From NCBI RefSeq assembly GCF_964355755.1, contig NC_092671.1:33309304-33373303 (forward strand): a DNA stretch of 64,000 bases, read 5' to 3'. The stretch's first letter is position 1; the number at the start of each line of letters is the position of its first letter. A program made the position numbers and the translations under genes. Of this stretch, positions 48,020-59,080 are shown one piece after another. Under the pieces are notes generated by a model. That model did no database searches. It was not told where the DNA came from and saw only the letters and a list, made by a program, of their open reading frames with translations. The stretch comes from Antedon mediterranea. Lineage: Eukaryota > Echinodermata > Crinoidea > Comatulida > Antedonidae.

Positions 48020-51000
48020 TAGAAAATTTCAAATATAATTGATTTTATATAAAAAAAATAGAATCCTATAAACATATGATGGTAAGATAAAATAATAATA
48101 ACAGACATATATGTATACGAAATGTTCTATCAATCATACATATTACCATTATGTAGCCATTAGCCTCTTCTGTTATGATTTTGTGTAAATAAATCATATC
48201 TGATGAGCTGTGTGATTGATAGTTACTATTGATTCATCATTACAACTAATGACCACCATTAAAATAACAAACAATTAAGACTACTGTTTAAGAAAAGGCA
48301 ATTAATATTGTACCCTCATCACTTAAGATGCATTATGAAATTCTAAGTAAAGTAAATACCGATATTCAAGCGTTCCCCCAGTCTCACTAATAGATGCCCT
48401 GCAACCAAATAGTAAGCCTAGTAACTGAAATTACCCTCTTTAATGAGTTAACAACCTGCAGGGCATTCTGGACCAGATGTAGTTATAAGGCTTGCAGTGA
48501 TTACAGCCAATATTACTTCTTTACATTGAAAATAATCTTCTGTTATTAAGACAATGAATTAGAATCCATCGATGACAACGATGCAACAAGGATATCGACT
48601 GGGATTTCAATGGTCACAAATAAGTTCAATATGTTTCTAATGCGCCTACTTAAATGCACGTGGAAATGAGCAAAGGGTCTTACAGTTAGCGAGAAACGTG
48701 TACAATACGTTTTAATAAACTAAGCCTTAGGGATAACCAGTTGAGTAGGTTAATTTCATTACTGTTCTGTGTATACAACATATAGTATGTTTCTTGTTTG
48801 AAACCCACACACATAACATGATATGATTGGCTACTCAAATTTTAATTCTTGGATATATAGTTTCTTTTAAATTAAGGTTTGTAATATAGAAACAATTTAT
48901 ATATATTTGTCATTTAAACTGAGTGAAGAATACATATCTCCTCCAAATTACCAGTTCAACTATCTCAAGTTATGTTTGGTTTTGGTATGCTTGTATTAAA
49001 ACTAACATTGTATTTTTCTTTGAATAGGCCATTTAATGCAACATAAATACATATAAATAAAATATAAATCAAAAATTTGAACTAACAAACTATCATTATA
49101 AAGTAAATTATTGACCTAAAAAAACTGAAATCAAATGGGAAAAATAGTCAACAAGAATTGTCTGCATACCTGGTTTCTTGTTAAATTTATCAATTTATTT
49201 TGTATTTTATAAGCAAAATAATTATTTTTTTATGTTTTTTTTTCCTGAAAAAGTGGAAAACTTTATTGAAACTACAAAATGACTTATTTCAAAGTTTGAT
49301 TTTATTCTTCCTTATCTTTCATTATTTTTGTTCAGGGTTTTCTTTCTTCAAAATTTTATTAAAACTTCAAAATTGTTAATTCAATGTTTCATATATTTTT
49401 TTGGGTGAAAATACATATTTAAGATAATATGACTGAAAAAAAATTATGTAACAGAAGACCTATTAAATGTCAGGATTCCTTTGGGTAAATAAACAACTGT
49501 GACATTACAATTATTAAGTATATTTCAGGTAATATGAAGACAGCAAGATTATGTCACTTGTAACTGCATTTGTAAAACCTGAACTGTAAACACTTGTCAT
49601 ATGTATAAAGTATATTGTATATTGCATAATAACAATGTCAAATCAATTTCTCTAACACTTGACTATGTCTAAACATAGGGCATGCCCACTAACGACATCA
49701 GGGGACAATGATAAAATGCTGTCTTAACACAGTAGTAAAATACGCAACAGATCAATGTGAACAAGATTCCCACGTGACTACTCAGCCCGAGGAGTCTACA
49801 TGTGCAACATCAGGTTCTGTGTTTTCACTAACTGCATACAAGTAACAATCTTTTTGCTGAAGAAAAGTTTTTTCCTATAATGATTTTTAAGAGCAAATTG
49901 AAGTTTAAACTTTCTATATTTTAAAATCATACCAATTACAAAAAAAACAGATTTTTACAGATTACATTTTTCCACACAAGAAGCACAAATCGTCATAAAG
50001 CTAGACTAGTTAGGTCTAGTTACCATTACTAGACTAATGGTTCCTAGTTTAAAAAGCACAATTCAGGAACATTTCAAACCCTCGAACCACGAAACAAGCT
50101 TAATTCTTTAAACACATAAAATATATAGATATATTCCTATTACAATTTAGACAGGTGTGGACAGGAAGAGGGGGAGGGGAGGGGAGATGTAGATAGGTGC
50201 GTCCAGGAAGAGGGGATGTGCCAACAGTTGATATTATTATTAAAAAAACAAATCCCCTCTAAAAGTTTAACTATAATTGTAATCTTCTAAAATGTTGACT
50301 TTTCGAATATAAAATTACATAGGTTGTTTAAAGCATTAAAGATAAAATATTAACCTAACTTATTTCCCTGTTTGTGATAATAAATTTCTAACAGGTATAT
50401 CAAATTAAAGTATAGATATAAATCTTTCATGATCACATTTTTATTTTACCTGCAAGCCTAAAAACTCATCTAATAGAAAAGATAAGAAGGAAAAATGATT
50501 TTACAGGAAATAATATTTTAGAATAACATAGTTTGAGCCTTGTCAAAAAAGATAAGATCATATTAATTACTGTATATAACTTCATGTACAATTACTGTTT
50601 CTTTATAAATAATAGTTTATATATACAGTATTCATTACAACAACAAAAATGTTCAGGGGGACAATACATATTAATATAATAAAATATAATTTTTAGCATG
50701 GTTTAATTTTATTTTCAGACAGTTGACCTTTAGATCAGTGGGAGTTACATAAAGTAATTAAAAGTAATGAAACCTAAATATTTATTCATATCAAAAATTA
50801 CATATCTTTTTGATATACAGTATTATTAATTTAATTCTGATTGGCATTTTATGACACAAAATAGAAAGATATATATAAATTCAGATTCATTTACTCATAT
50901 GTGCAGTGTGATAAATTCCATTTTGTAATAACTTTGTGGAAATTGTTTTTGGTAGAAAGTTGTAAAGAAGTCCAAAACAATAAATACAATCACTATCAAT

Positions 51001-51680
51001 CAAACCTTTTTATATTATCTATTTAATTAATTTATCTATCTAATTTCATTATCAACAAATTTCATATACTTTTAGTATATAATTAAATTAGGAAAGAATG
51101 AATAATCATTTACATATAGTTTTTGAAATATGATATTTAAAAAAAACATGAGAATAACTCTCTACATAAAAGACTTTATGAAACTATATACACATTTAAG
51201 ATACTTGCTATTGGATGTGTATGGAGGGTAAACATTGTTATCTTTTGTTATGCAAATGAATGTTTCTAATAATAAAAATAATAATATTATTATATGAATA
51301 TTTTTATTCAAATAAAATATTGCATAACAAAAAAACAAAATAAAATTGGAACAACAAAATATAAATTTTTAGAACTTACAAGATTTCCTAACCCAATGTC
51401 GTGTGCATTCTCATGTGTTCCTCACATTTATTAAAAAACATTTGATATATTAATTTAGAAATATATAGGTTTTAACAATAAATAAAACTCTGAGTTTGAA
51501 AATCAATCTGTTTTATGTCTCTTTTTGAAACTAGACACTCTCAATATAAAGATGAGAATACATGAAGGAACATTCTGAACGACCTTGGTGTAATCAATAA
51601 ATGAGTCAAATTTTATAAGTAGTGAATTTTTTATGTAAGGCGATATGCAGCAACAATATAATTTGAATACCTGATATAGA
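48020..51680. other. Non-coding AT-rich DNA
   Basis: No exon seen. Slightly AT-poorer unique blocks at 48540-48740 and 49670-49810, a fragment of the CATCTTTAA MITE family near 49180-49430, and a GGAAGAGGGG-type duplication at 50160-50220. Confidence 0.5.
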
Positions 51681-51689
51681 TGCTAATAA

Positions 51690-52235
51690 AAAATGAAAGG
51701 AGAGAATGGTCTAGAATAGTTTGTTCAAGGAGAACAGTAAATGTATTATAAATATAGATACAGATACATTGGTATTTAGTATAATTGTTCTAATAATAAT
51801 TTAATAATGTAGCTCGTCCAAGAATATTGATTATGGGGCGTAGATGGTGAGCATGTAGATGAATTTATTATGTGTACCGGATGGAAATAAATAATGAAAG
51901 GAGAGAATGGTCTAGAATAGTTTGTTCAAGGAGAACAGTAAATGTATTATAAACATAGATACAGATACATTGGAAAGTAGCTCGTCCAAGAATATTCTTT
52001 ATTGTGCGTAGATGGTGCGCATGTAGAGGAAATTATTATGCGTACCGGATGGTAATAAAGAAAGAAAGAGAATAGTAGTATTCAAGGAGAGAGTAAATGT
52101 GTATAAACATAGATACATTGATATTATAGTATAACTGCTCAATAACATAATAGCACAACAATGTAACATCCAATAAAATTGATTATTATGGTGCATAGCC
52201 GGTGCGCATGTAGATGAATTTATTACATTACGCAG
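51690..52235 (+). repeat. Three tandem copies of a ~180-200 bp satellite-like unit
   Basis: GAAAGGAGAGAATGGTCTAG, ATTCAAGGAGAACAGTAAAT-type, AGCTCGTCCAAGAATATT and GGTGCGCATGTAGATGAATT landmarks recur in order at about 51695, 51895 and 52060. Copies differ by deletions; the third is the most diverged. Confidence 0.8.
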
Positions 52236-52354
52236 AAATGAAGAAATACCTGAAACAAAGGAGAAAGGGATTGATGATGACTTTGTTATATACTGTATCT
52301 GTATTTTTTTTAAACAATTATTCCTATTTTGTGATAGACAATAAGATAAACCTA

Positions 52355-52615
52355 GTCATCAGCGCTAGCTTGGTGGTCTAGCTGTACGAATGGCATGTTT
52401 AGTGATTTGGAAGTCTTTGGTTTGAATCTGATGATGTTCTTGTTAAACAAATGTATCAGTTTACTGTGATTATTCTTTTATTTTGCTACCGATTTGGATT
52501 ATGAAACTGGACAAGAGATATTTAAATAAAACTTGCCATTAGCACAAGCTCAGTGGTCTATAGGTATGGACACCACATTAGCACTATGCAGGCTATAGGT
52601 TCAAATTTATTCATA
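52355..52615 (+). mobile_element. Two tRNA-like SINE heads
   Basis: CTTGGTGGTCTAGCTG with a TTTGGTTTGAATCTG B-box-like end (52365-52435), and AAGCTCAGTGGTCTATAGG with TATAGGTTCAAATTT (52548-52605). Both are degenerate. Confidence 0.45.
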
Positions 52616-53049
52616 AGTCTGGGAAGTCAAGAACATTAATGAACGGAATACTTTAATGGATTGAAAAATAATTATCAAACATTATTTATTTGTATACTGG
52701 TACCATACTATACAGACCATGAAGTTAAATTTAGATTTTGGAAAATGTTGTAAGTTTTAGATTAAGGATATAAAATGGACAATACAAGTCAGGAATGCTT
52801 TAGAAGGTTCCACTGAACATATAATGTCAGATAAACTAATATTAATCTGCAAGTTCATCATCAGAGCTATTTTAGTTTTATAAGAAAATCTAATGCTTGA
52901 CTTAATTTGAACCTACTATCTCAATATTTGAAAGCAATCATCTAACATCCAAAGTTGTAGTACATTTACTAAACCGGAAAATCTCTATAAAGCCAACATA
53001 AAAGTTGGATAATGTTAATTTCCTGAAAACATGTTTTTACCAAGTTATT

Positions 53050-53460
53050 TGGCATTAAAGGACACTTAGGAAACTTTGTGGTGAACCTGGTAAAGGTGTT
53101 CCAATATGTTTTAGGTCACCGGTTTAATTCTCTCAAACATTCCAAGAATCAACTTTTAACTTTAATTCAACATCACTTTCTAATACTCTATAAATATGGA
53201 ACATCATTAGTAAACTTAAAATTTAAAAATAAAATAATTTTAAAAACTGTTTTGTTTGCCGAATATGCCATTTTAATGTCACATAATAGTTATTCAGTTT
53301 GATAAAAACAAAAATAATAAAATTACTTTTTTTAAAGTGAAATCATTATTTTTTTTTGTTTTTTCCCTATGAGAATGAATAACTTCATTAAAACTGTAAA
53401 AGGGTCTATTCGAAGTCTGATTTTATAAAACATTTTTTTTTCATGAATGACATCTTTAAT
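53050..53460. mobile_element. MITE relic related to the TTAAAGATG family
   Basis: GAATATGCCATTTTAATGTC, AACTTCATTAAAACTGTA, AAGTCTGATTTTA and a terminal GACATCTTTAA match the copy at 7054-7386. The 74-codon frame here overlaps it. Confidence 0.5.
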
Positions 53461-53625
53461 AGTTTAGTTTTTTTCATGATGAAAACATTTTTGCTGAACC
53501 TTGGCCGCTGTTCTTGGAAAATTAAATTGGTCATTAAATGGTATGCGGGCAACAAATATATAGCATAACAATACATATTGATATTGAGAAGTATTATACT
53601 ACATAGATTATGGATTAGTTCTTAT

Positions 53626-54150
53626 GGGCCTGTTTCTGCTGCATAAAAAATAACCGGTTAAAATCGGTGTGAATAAATTAAAATCGGTGTGAATAAATTA
53701 ACTCCATTAATTAAAGGGAAAGGGATTTGTTGAAGAATTAGGCTAGATAAAAATTATCCTAGGCGATCGGGCGCTGCATGACCCTCCCCATGTTATTGAA
53801 GGAGCCATGAGAATTAATTTTATTAGCGATGGTAAGTAGGCTTTACAAAAAAACAAAACTTGTAGACCTGGAGACAACATTTTATTATTTTAACATGTTG
53901 GAGATGTTCGACGATATACACACGTATGTACTCACGAAGTCGATGTAAACAAACAGCCAACTTACTACTTCCGTCTGAGTGTATTGAATTTTGGGTAATG
54001 ATGACGTTTTGCTCGACGACCACCCATAGATTTAACCGGTTATTTCGGAGCACAAATTGAGCAGAAACGCGGTCTTGTTATTGTTATCTATTTTTAATCT
54101 ATTTCAAAATAACCGGTTAAATTGGGTAATTATGCAGCAGAAACAGACCC
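53626..54150. mobile_element. MITE with GGGCCTGTTTCTGCTGCAT ends, 525 bp
   Basis: Left GGGCCTGTTTCTGCTGCAT and right ATGCAGCAGAAACAGACCC form an inverted pair with one mismatch, flanked by TAT on both sides (53623-53625, 54151-54153). Subterminal ATAACCGGTTAAA occurs at both ends. The three-base duplication and GGG start suggest PIF/Harbinger, though the usual target is TWA. It is a shorter relative of 17701-19292. Confidence 0.85.
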
Positions 54151-54411
54151 TATGAGACCTATTTCTTTTGAGCAAATACATGTATGGTATATGAACAATG
54201 AGGCCCTGTTGAAGTACTTGGACACTTCAGCCCAGCATGGTCAAGTCTGTCTATACACTTATGATTTGGGCAGGTAAATATAAACACAGCAAATGCTTTG
54301 GGCAAGTTTTAGACCACCTTGCGAGGTGTTTAAAATGAGTTTGGCCGGCAGTAAAATTAGCCAATGACTTCGAAAATGAAGTAAAACGTATAAATACGGT
54401 TGACATAAATA

Positions 54412-54497
54412 ACAGTAGAACCAGTGAAAACCCATATAAAAGGGACACATTCTTATGTTAGGTATCGAAGGTGTCCCCTTAATAGGGGTTTACTGTA
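54412..54497. mobile_element. 'TTAATAGGGGT' family, minimal copy
   Basis: ACAGTAGAACCAGTGAAAAC at the left and CCCCTTAATAGGGGTTTACTGT at the right, about 86 bases in all. It sits just upstream of the candidate exon at 54513. Confidence 0.65.
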
Positions 54498-54512
54498 TTC
54501 ATGGGACACTAG

Positions 54513-54598
54513 AAACATAAAACCAGAAACTGGACGATCACAAAAGCGCTTTACTATAGACCTACAAGGTCATATCGTGTACCACAAGAGATGCGCCA
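54513..54598 (+). CDS. Candidate internal coding exon, unrecognised product
   Basis: The stretch encodes NIKPETGRSQKRFTIDLQGH then IVYHKRCA and ends at a consensus donor, GCCA|GTAAGTAA. The acceptor CACTAG|AAAC has only a weak pyrimidine tract. Entry phase 2 matches the exit phase of 45217-45363, giving Arg at the join (...CRTINF-R-NIKPE). Exit is at phase 1. The basic, Cys/His-containing end (GHIVYHKRC) looks protein-like but matches no family I can name. The upstream side is the end of a small dispersed MITE (54412-54497), which could mean the exon frame is fortuitous or that the MITE inserted right next to the exon. Confidence 0.35.
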
Positions 54599-54998
54599 GT
54601 AAGTAATAAATGTTTGTGAATAACAAGATCTGAATTCCAGCTGAGTTCCTAACCAGTAATAAACTTTTATGTATAATGACAAGGTTACTGTACACTTTGG
54701 CGGGACACTGCACACTGGTTCAACTTTTGAGTGGCATTATCGCAGCTTCTATAATCACATCCATCAGACATCCATTACATGCTTCTAAATGCCATGAACA
54801 TAAAATTGCATTACAATAAAAATGATAATGTATATAAACATGTACTTTTAATGACAACTTGTATATGAGTGTTAATAGGTGTACTTTTTTCCAGATTCTT
54901 CAAAATGATTAAATATATCTAGGGGAAAAAAGAATGTTTTTGGAATAATCAGTTTCTTAATATCGGGAATATTTAGTGAACCTTTACTACAATACTGG

Positions 54999-55263
54999 AG
55001 TAGAGTGGAGTTGTGGCCTGGTGGTTATGATGCTTGGCTGCCAATCCAAGGGTCCTGGGTTCAAGTCCTGTCATATGTCAGGATTTTTTCTAATGACAAT
55101 TTACAACTCCACTCCCAAAGACTTTGTTTATGTAGAGCATTGTGTGTATATGTTTGTCTTGTGAACGGATTGCCACCTTTAAGAAGGATAGTGATTGAAT
55201 TTGCTTATGGTTATCCTTGGCAATTTGCCTAAATATATAAAATAAAATAAATAAATAAATAAA
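54999..55263 (+). mobile_element. Complete tRNA-derived SINE
   Basis: The tRNA-like head has GGCCTGGTGGTTATGATG (A box region) and CCTGGGTTCAAGTCC (B box). A ~150-base body follows (GACTTTGTTTATGTAGAGCA, GGATTGCCACCTTTAAGAAG, CCTTGGCAATTTGCCTAA), then an AATAAATAAATAAATAAA tail. AATACT before the head and after the tail may be the target duplication. Confidence 0.8.
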
Positions 55264-55299
55264 AATACTTATTAAGAGAAGGTGTCCCATTAATAGGGA

Positions 55300-55755
55300 T
55301 TTTATAATGTTCTCCAGCTTGTTCTGAAGTTTGGGAGGAGTGTTCATGACAAATTTAGTGATATTATCCCCAATACCCGTGCTGAAGCGACAGGTAGATC
55401 TCTCAGAAACGCAAACAAAATATCCCAAATTAAATGTAGAACAGAGAGATTTAAGAAGTCCACACTCCCATTCCTGATTAACAATGACCTTATAGTGTAA
55501 TAATATATATATGAAATTCATAATTTTGATAGATAGGCCTACGGATGATTTATAATTTTACTCACAGTTTGTAATTGTATATTCTTTATTTTTTTAAATG
55601 CATTTATGTATATATATATATTTGTTTATATTAGATGTTTATGTAAATTTTACTCGTTTTTTGATATATTTTTTATGTTAATGTTACTGGACGCAATTCA
55701 GTTTTGTACTGCCATGTCCTTGTTTTAATAAACCAGAATAACTAAATAAATATTA
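55300..55755 (+). mobile_element. 5'-truncated LINE 3' end
   Basis: A plus frame reads LKFGRSVHDKFSDIIPNTRA, EATGRSLRNANKISQIKCRT, ERFKKSTLPFLINNDL and a stop at about 55499. The order LRN-x-KI-x-KCRTERFKKS-x-LP is like the C-terminal end of CR1/L2-type reverse transcriptase ORFs. An AT-rich 3' UTR ends TTAATAAACCAGAATAACTA with an AAATAAATA tail. The minus-strand frame of 143 codons here is a shadow. Confidence 0.6.
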
Positions 55756-55769
55756 TACCAGGTATATCC

Positions 55770-56155
55770 TTACTAGCTCCTTATTTTATATCAGGATACA
55801 GTCACCCCATTAATGTGGATACCTTCAGGATCTAACAAAGTTTCCACTTGATAGGAATGTCGCCTGAATAAGAGTTGGTCACATAGGTGTGTCCTCAGAA
55901 GGGATGTTCCAAAGGAGGGTATCTACTGGAACTTCTTATATACAGACAGGGGAAGAACCAGTCGATAAAAAGGGTAGCCTATATACATATGGTAGATCGC
56001 CTCCTGTGGGACAATGGACAACCCTATTAATTACGAGGACACTTTCATGTGAAAGAGGAAATACCTCTGACCAACACTCTGGAGAGATCCCTATAAGGAG
56101 ACACGTTGCTGGGTGCTGAAGGTCTCCCCTTATTACAGGTTCTACCATACTATTA
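55770..56155. mobile_element. 'TTAATAGGGGT' family element, longer copy
   Basis: TACAGTCACCCCATTAATG at the left and TCTCCCCTTATTACAGGTTC near the right end, with GTGTCCTCAGAAGGGATGTT and CACTTTCATGTGAAAGAGG modules. ORFs on both strands lie inside it. Confidence 0.55.
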
Positions 56156-56159
56156 TAGT

Positions 56160-57400
56160 ATATTACTGTATTTTATAACAAGTATTTCTTTGATCTTTTG
56201 AGGTCAGGATCTTCTTACACATTTTTATTATAATCATAGCAGTTTTTGAGTACTTCCTGTTTGTGGATAAACTTTTAAATCTGCCATTTTCAACCAGGGG
56301 ATTAAATACCATCTCAATTCTGTTGACAGATTTCAATAAGCTGTAAATAGTATCATGACTACAGTACCAACAAGAATGTAATATACAAGATATTTTAGGT
56401 ACTGGATTAATCTCCATTTAAAGACCACTGGGAGTTCAGTCTCTGATAATAATAACTCTATTTTGCAAATTTCATGCAGGAAAAAATTGTGCAATCAATT
56501 GTAAAACATGACATTTTAACAAAGGGTTCACTTGTTCTTTTGAAAAAATGTTGTTAACATTTAATTAAAAGTATTAAATTGATTTTTTGTTTTAAATCAA
56601 TATTATTTAATTAAATTTAATAATTTAAAAAAAATACATAACATATTTTGGACGCTTTAATATATTAGTTAATCATTTTTTTTATACAAACTTAATTAAA
56701 TATAGTTTATTTTAAAAACTGTTTATAAATATATGACTATACAAAAATGTTTCTGTTTACAAAATTTAATTACAAACACTAACAATAATTGTATTAATTA
56801 GTAAATGGAAAATACCATCATTAAATTAGATCATTTATTTAAATATGAATGAGAAATGGGTATGAAGTTACCAGGCAGATTTTTAGTTATTACAAACTGG
56901 TCCATACAATAGTTTACCTTGAATGATTATGATCTATAAAACCTGTTATCCTTACATTCTCATAAAATAAATTATAAAAAAAATGCTAATTGATTGAATT
57001 TAAATTATTCAAGAAATACATAATAAACATATAAACCTTCTATTCATATGTCTTAATATAAAAGTATAGTTGAATATTGATATTATCACAATTTGACATA
57101 TATATATGTTATATTGGCAATATTCAAATAAATGTAGGTCAAATGTACATTTAAAACCACCTTATTAATTCAAATTGTGATAATAAATGCTCCATAAAAA
57201 GAAATAATTTGTTTCGTATATGTAATACAACCTAAATAACAATGAAACCGCTGTAATAAGCATGTTTTTTTAATAGGAGTAATTATAAAATAGGGATTAA
57301 TCCAATTGCTATTCATGAGGCAGATATATTATACCTGGAGTTAAACAAAAGTGTCCCACCCTATAAGCACCATGTTCAACAGAGAGTGAAATCTTAAACA
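56160..57400. other. AT-rich non-coding DNA 3' of the candidate first exon
   Basis: Very AT-rich, no exon seen. About 57290-57390 has traces of the 'GTCCC' family. On the receptor model this is the start of a ~19.5 kb first intron. Confidence 0.5.
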
Positions 57401-57421
57401 AATCATCTAAAGTTCACTGAC

Positions 57422-57650
57422 CTGGTCTTCCCATACATCCAAAATCGCATAAAGAATCCACAAACATCGGGTACAATATGACAAGAGCTACAACAGCTTA
57501 TTATCACCAAGACCTCGCATGTATTCCTTCCAATCGACAACCGTAGCAACAAGCAGCAAAGAAAATGACACAAAAGACTATACTTGTACAGTCGCCATTC
57601 TTTCTCTGAACTCACTCAAACAGTCCACAAGAGTCTAGACTTCTACGCAC
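57422..57650 (-). CDS. Candidate first exon of the nuclear receptor gene: 5' leader plus start codon
   Basis: On the minus strand this AT-poorer block ends in a good splice donor, CCAG|GTCAGT, with the last exon base at 57422. In the frame that joins the 37.8 kb zinc-finger exon, an ATG at 57467-57465 opens 15 codons, MFVDSLCDFGCMGRP. The exon then ends one base into a codon; that G plus the AT starting the next exon gives Asp, so the join continues as DELNELIK and the first finger. An in-frame TAA lies upstream, so this is the first usable ATG in that frame. A longer frame (MSSEKEWRLYKY..., 57403-57615) and a six-codon ORF from an upstream ATG overlap the leader. The predicted A/B region is very short, as in VDR. 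The 5' end near 57650 is a guess. Phase compatibility has a one-in-three chance of being accidental. Confidence 0.4.
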
Positions 57651-57654
57651 TCGC

Positions 57655-57800
57655 AAAACGTTCCTCTTATCATATTAGCCCAATTGCATACATTAACCTA
57701 GAAAACTGACCTAATTGCATGTCTTCTTACAGCTAACACTACTCTCAGATTACGTTCTTAAGGGAAAACACATGCCACTTCAGCTTGCCTGGTCAATAAA
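57655..57800 (-). promoter_or_regulatory. Possible promoter of the receptor gene
   Basis: Unique, AT-poorer DNA just upstream (minus strand) of the candidate first exon. It contains an AGGTCA half-site (TGACCT on the plus strand at about 57709-57714) and two ATGCAATT words. No TATA box is clear. Inference only, from position and composition. Confidence 0.25.
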
Positions 57801-58312
57801 AACTTCTACAACAATTGTGGACATATAGTGTACTGGTTTTATTTTTTTCTCTTCCTTTCATGTATGAATATTTATTTATTTTTTTAAAGAATAATTCACA
57901 ATCATTAGAATTGCCATCTGTTTCTTATGTTATTATTTCCTATGGTAACAGATTGATTGATATTAGGCATTCATTTCTTTAATTGACATAAGCAAAATCT
58001 GGAGAAAAAAACTGGGACTGTTGTGTCACCTACAGAACATGTTATAAAAATAATTTATCATTCAATCAAATTTTAGAAATCCTAATTAAAGCATCTGTGA
58101 TTATATTGATATTCTAGTTAAGTAATATTATTTAAAACAAACCCAATAACACCACAGGTGACATAATTGCATTAATATCAGAGTCTATGAATACTATCTC
58201 TATGATAGGATTTAAGATACAATTTCTTTTAAATTAAATCTGATTACTTTAATTAGAATTAATTATTATCTATTATATCATCAATCATTTATTCATTCAA
58301 TTGTTACTATGT

Positions 58313-58352
58313 ATCTCTTTAATCTCTTTAATCTCTTTAATCTCTTTAATAA
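58313..58352 (+). repeat. ATCTCTTTA tandem repeat, four copies
   Basis: TCTCTTTAATCTCTTTAA continued to four 9-base units. Confidence 0.85.
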
Positions 58353-58606
58353 AAATATACTTTATCACATTATGAAAATAGACATATAAATTATACAATT
58401 GTTTTCCAATAAAAACAATCACTAATGTTAAGTAAAATTTAAAATTGGAAAATATTTACAATATTATTACAAAAAACATAAAAAGATCGAAATATAAAAG
58501 AATAAAACATTTAAAAATAAAGAACGAAATACATTATTCTGCCAGAACAATTAAAACATTTAATATATATATTCTTTACTGCAAAGAGTACACATATCTT
58601 TAAAGC

Positions 58607-58750
58607 TGTGTCTTATTATCAAACTTTATGTTACAAAAAAATGTGATGTACCCATATATGGACATGATGATGTCATATCACTACCATTTTTTAGGATATC
58701 ACACTTTTTTGGTCAAACTAGTTTAATAGTGTAGACAGAGCATTCAGATT
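58607..58750. mobile_element. Small MITE, 'AAAGCT' family, copy 1
   Basis: AAAGCTGTGTCTTATTATCA at the left and TTTAATAGTGTAGACAGAGC at the right are imperfect inverted copies. The interior has AAATGTGATGTACCCATA and TATCACTACCAT words shared with the copy at 58.9 kb and the relic at 8.1-8.3 kb. Confidence 0.7.
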
Positions 58751-58910
58751 GTCACCAAATAAGTAACAATCTGAATCTTTAATATGTGTTAAAAACAGGA
58801 TTTCCCAGGGATCACACTTTCTGTAATAACTATTAAGGTATTTAAATAATAAATGTTCTTATTAAGTAATATTGTTATATATAGTTTTAGTTTAAATAAA
58901 GTCAAAATCT

Positions 58911-59080
58911 TAAAGCTCTATCTACACTATCAAACTTTATGTGACAAAACATGTGATGTGCCTATATATAGACATGATGATATAATATCACTACCATATT
59001 TGGGCATATCACTACCATACAGTATTTGGGTACATCACACTTTTTTGTCAAACAAGTTCGATAGTGTAGACAAAGCTTTA
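58911..59080. mobile_element. Small MITE, 'AAAGCT' family, copy 2
   Basis: AAAGCTCTATCTACACTATC and its inverted partner GATAGTGTAGACAAAGCTTT at the ends. The internal CACTACCATATTTGGGCA is partly duplicated. Confidence 0.8.

Noticed and set aside
55003-55075. tRNA gene
   Set aside because: Good B box, but it is followed by a SINE body and tail and lacks proper stems.
55090-55521. 143-codon minus ORF, longest in the window
   Set aside because: It lies over a SINE and a LINE end on the opposite strand; the plus frame of the LINE explains the coding composition.
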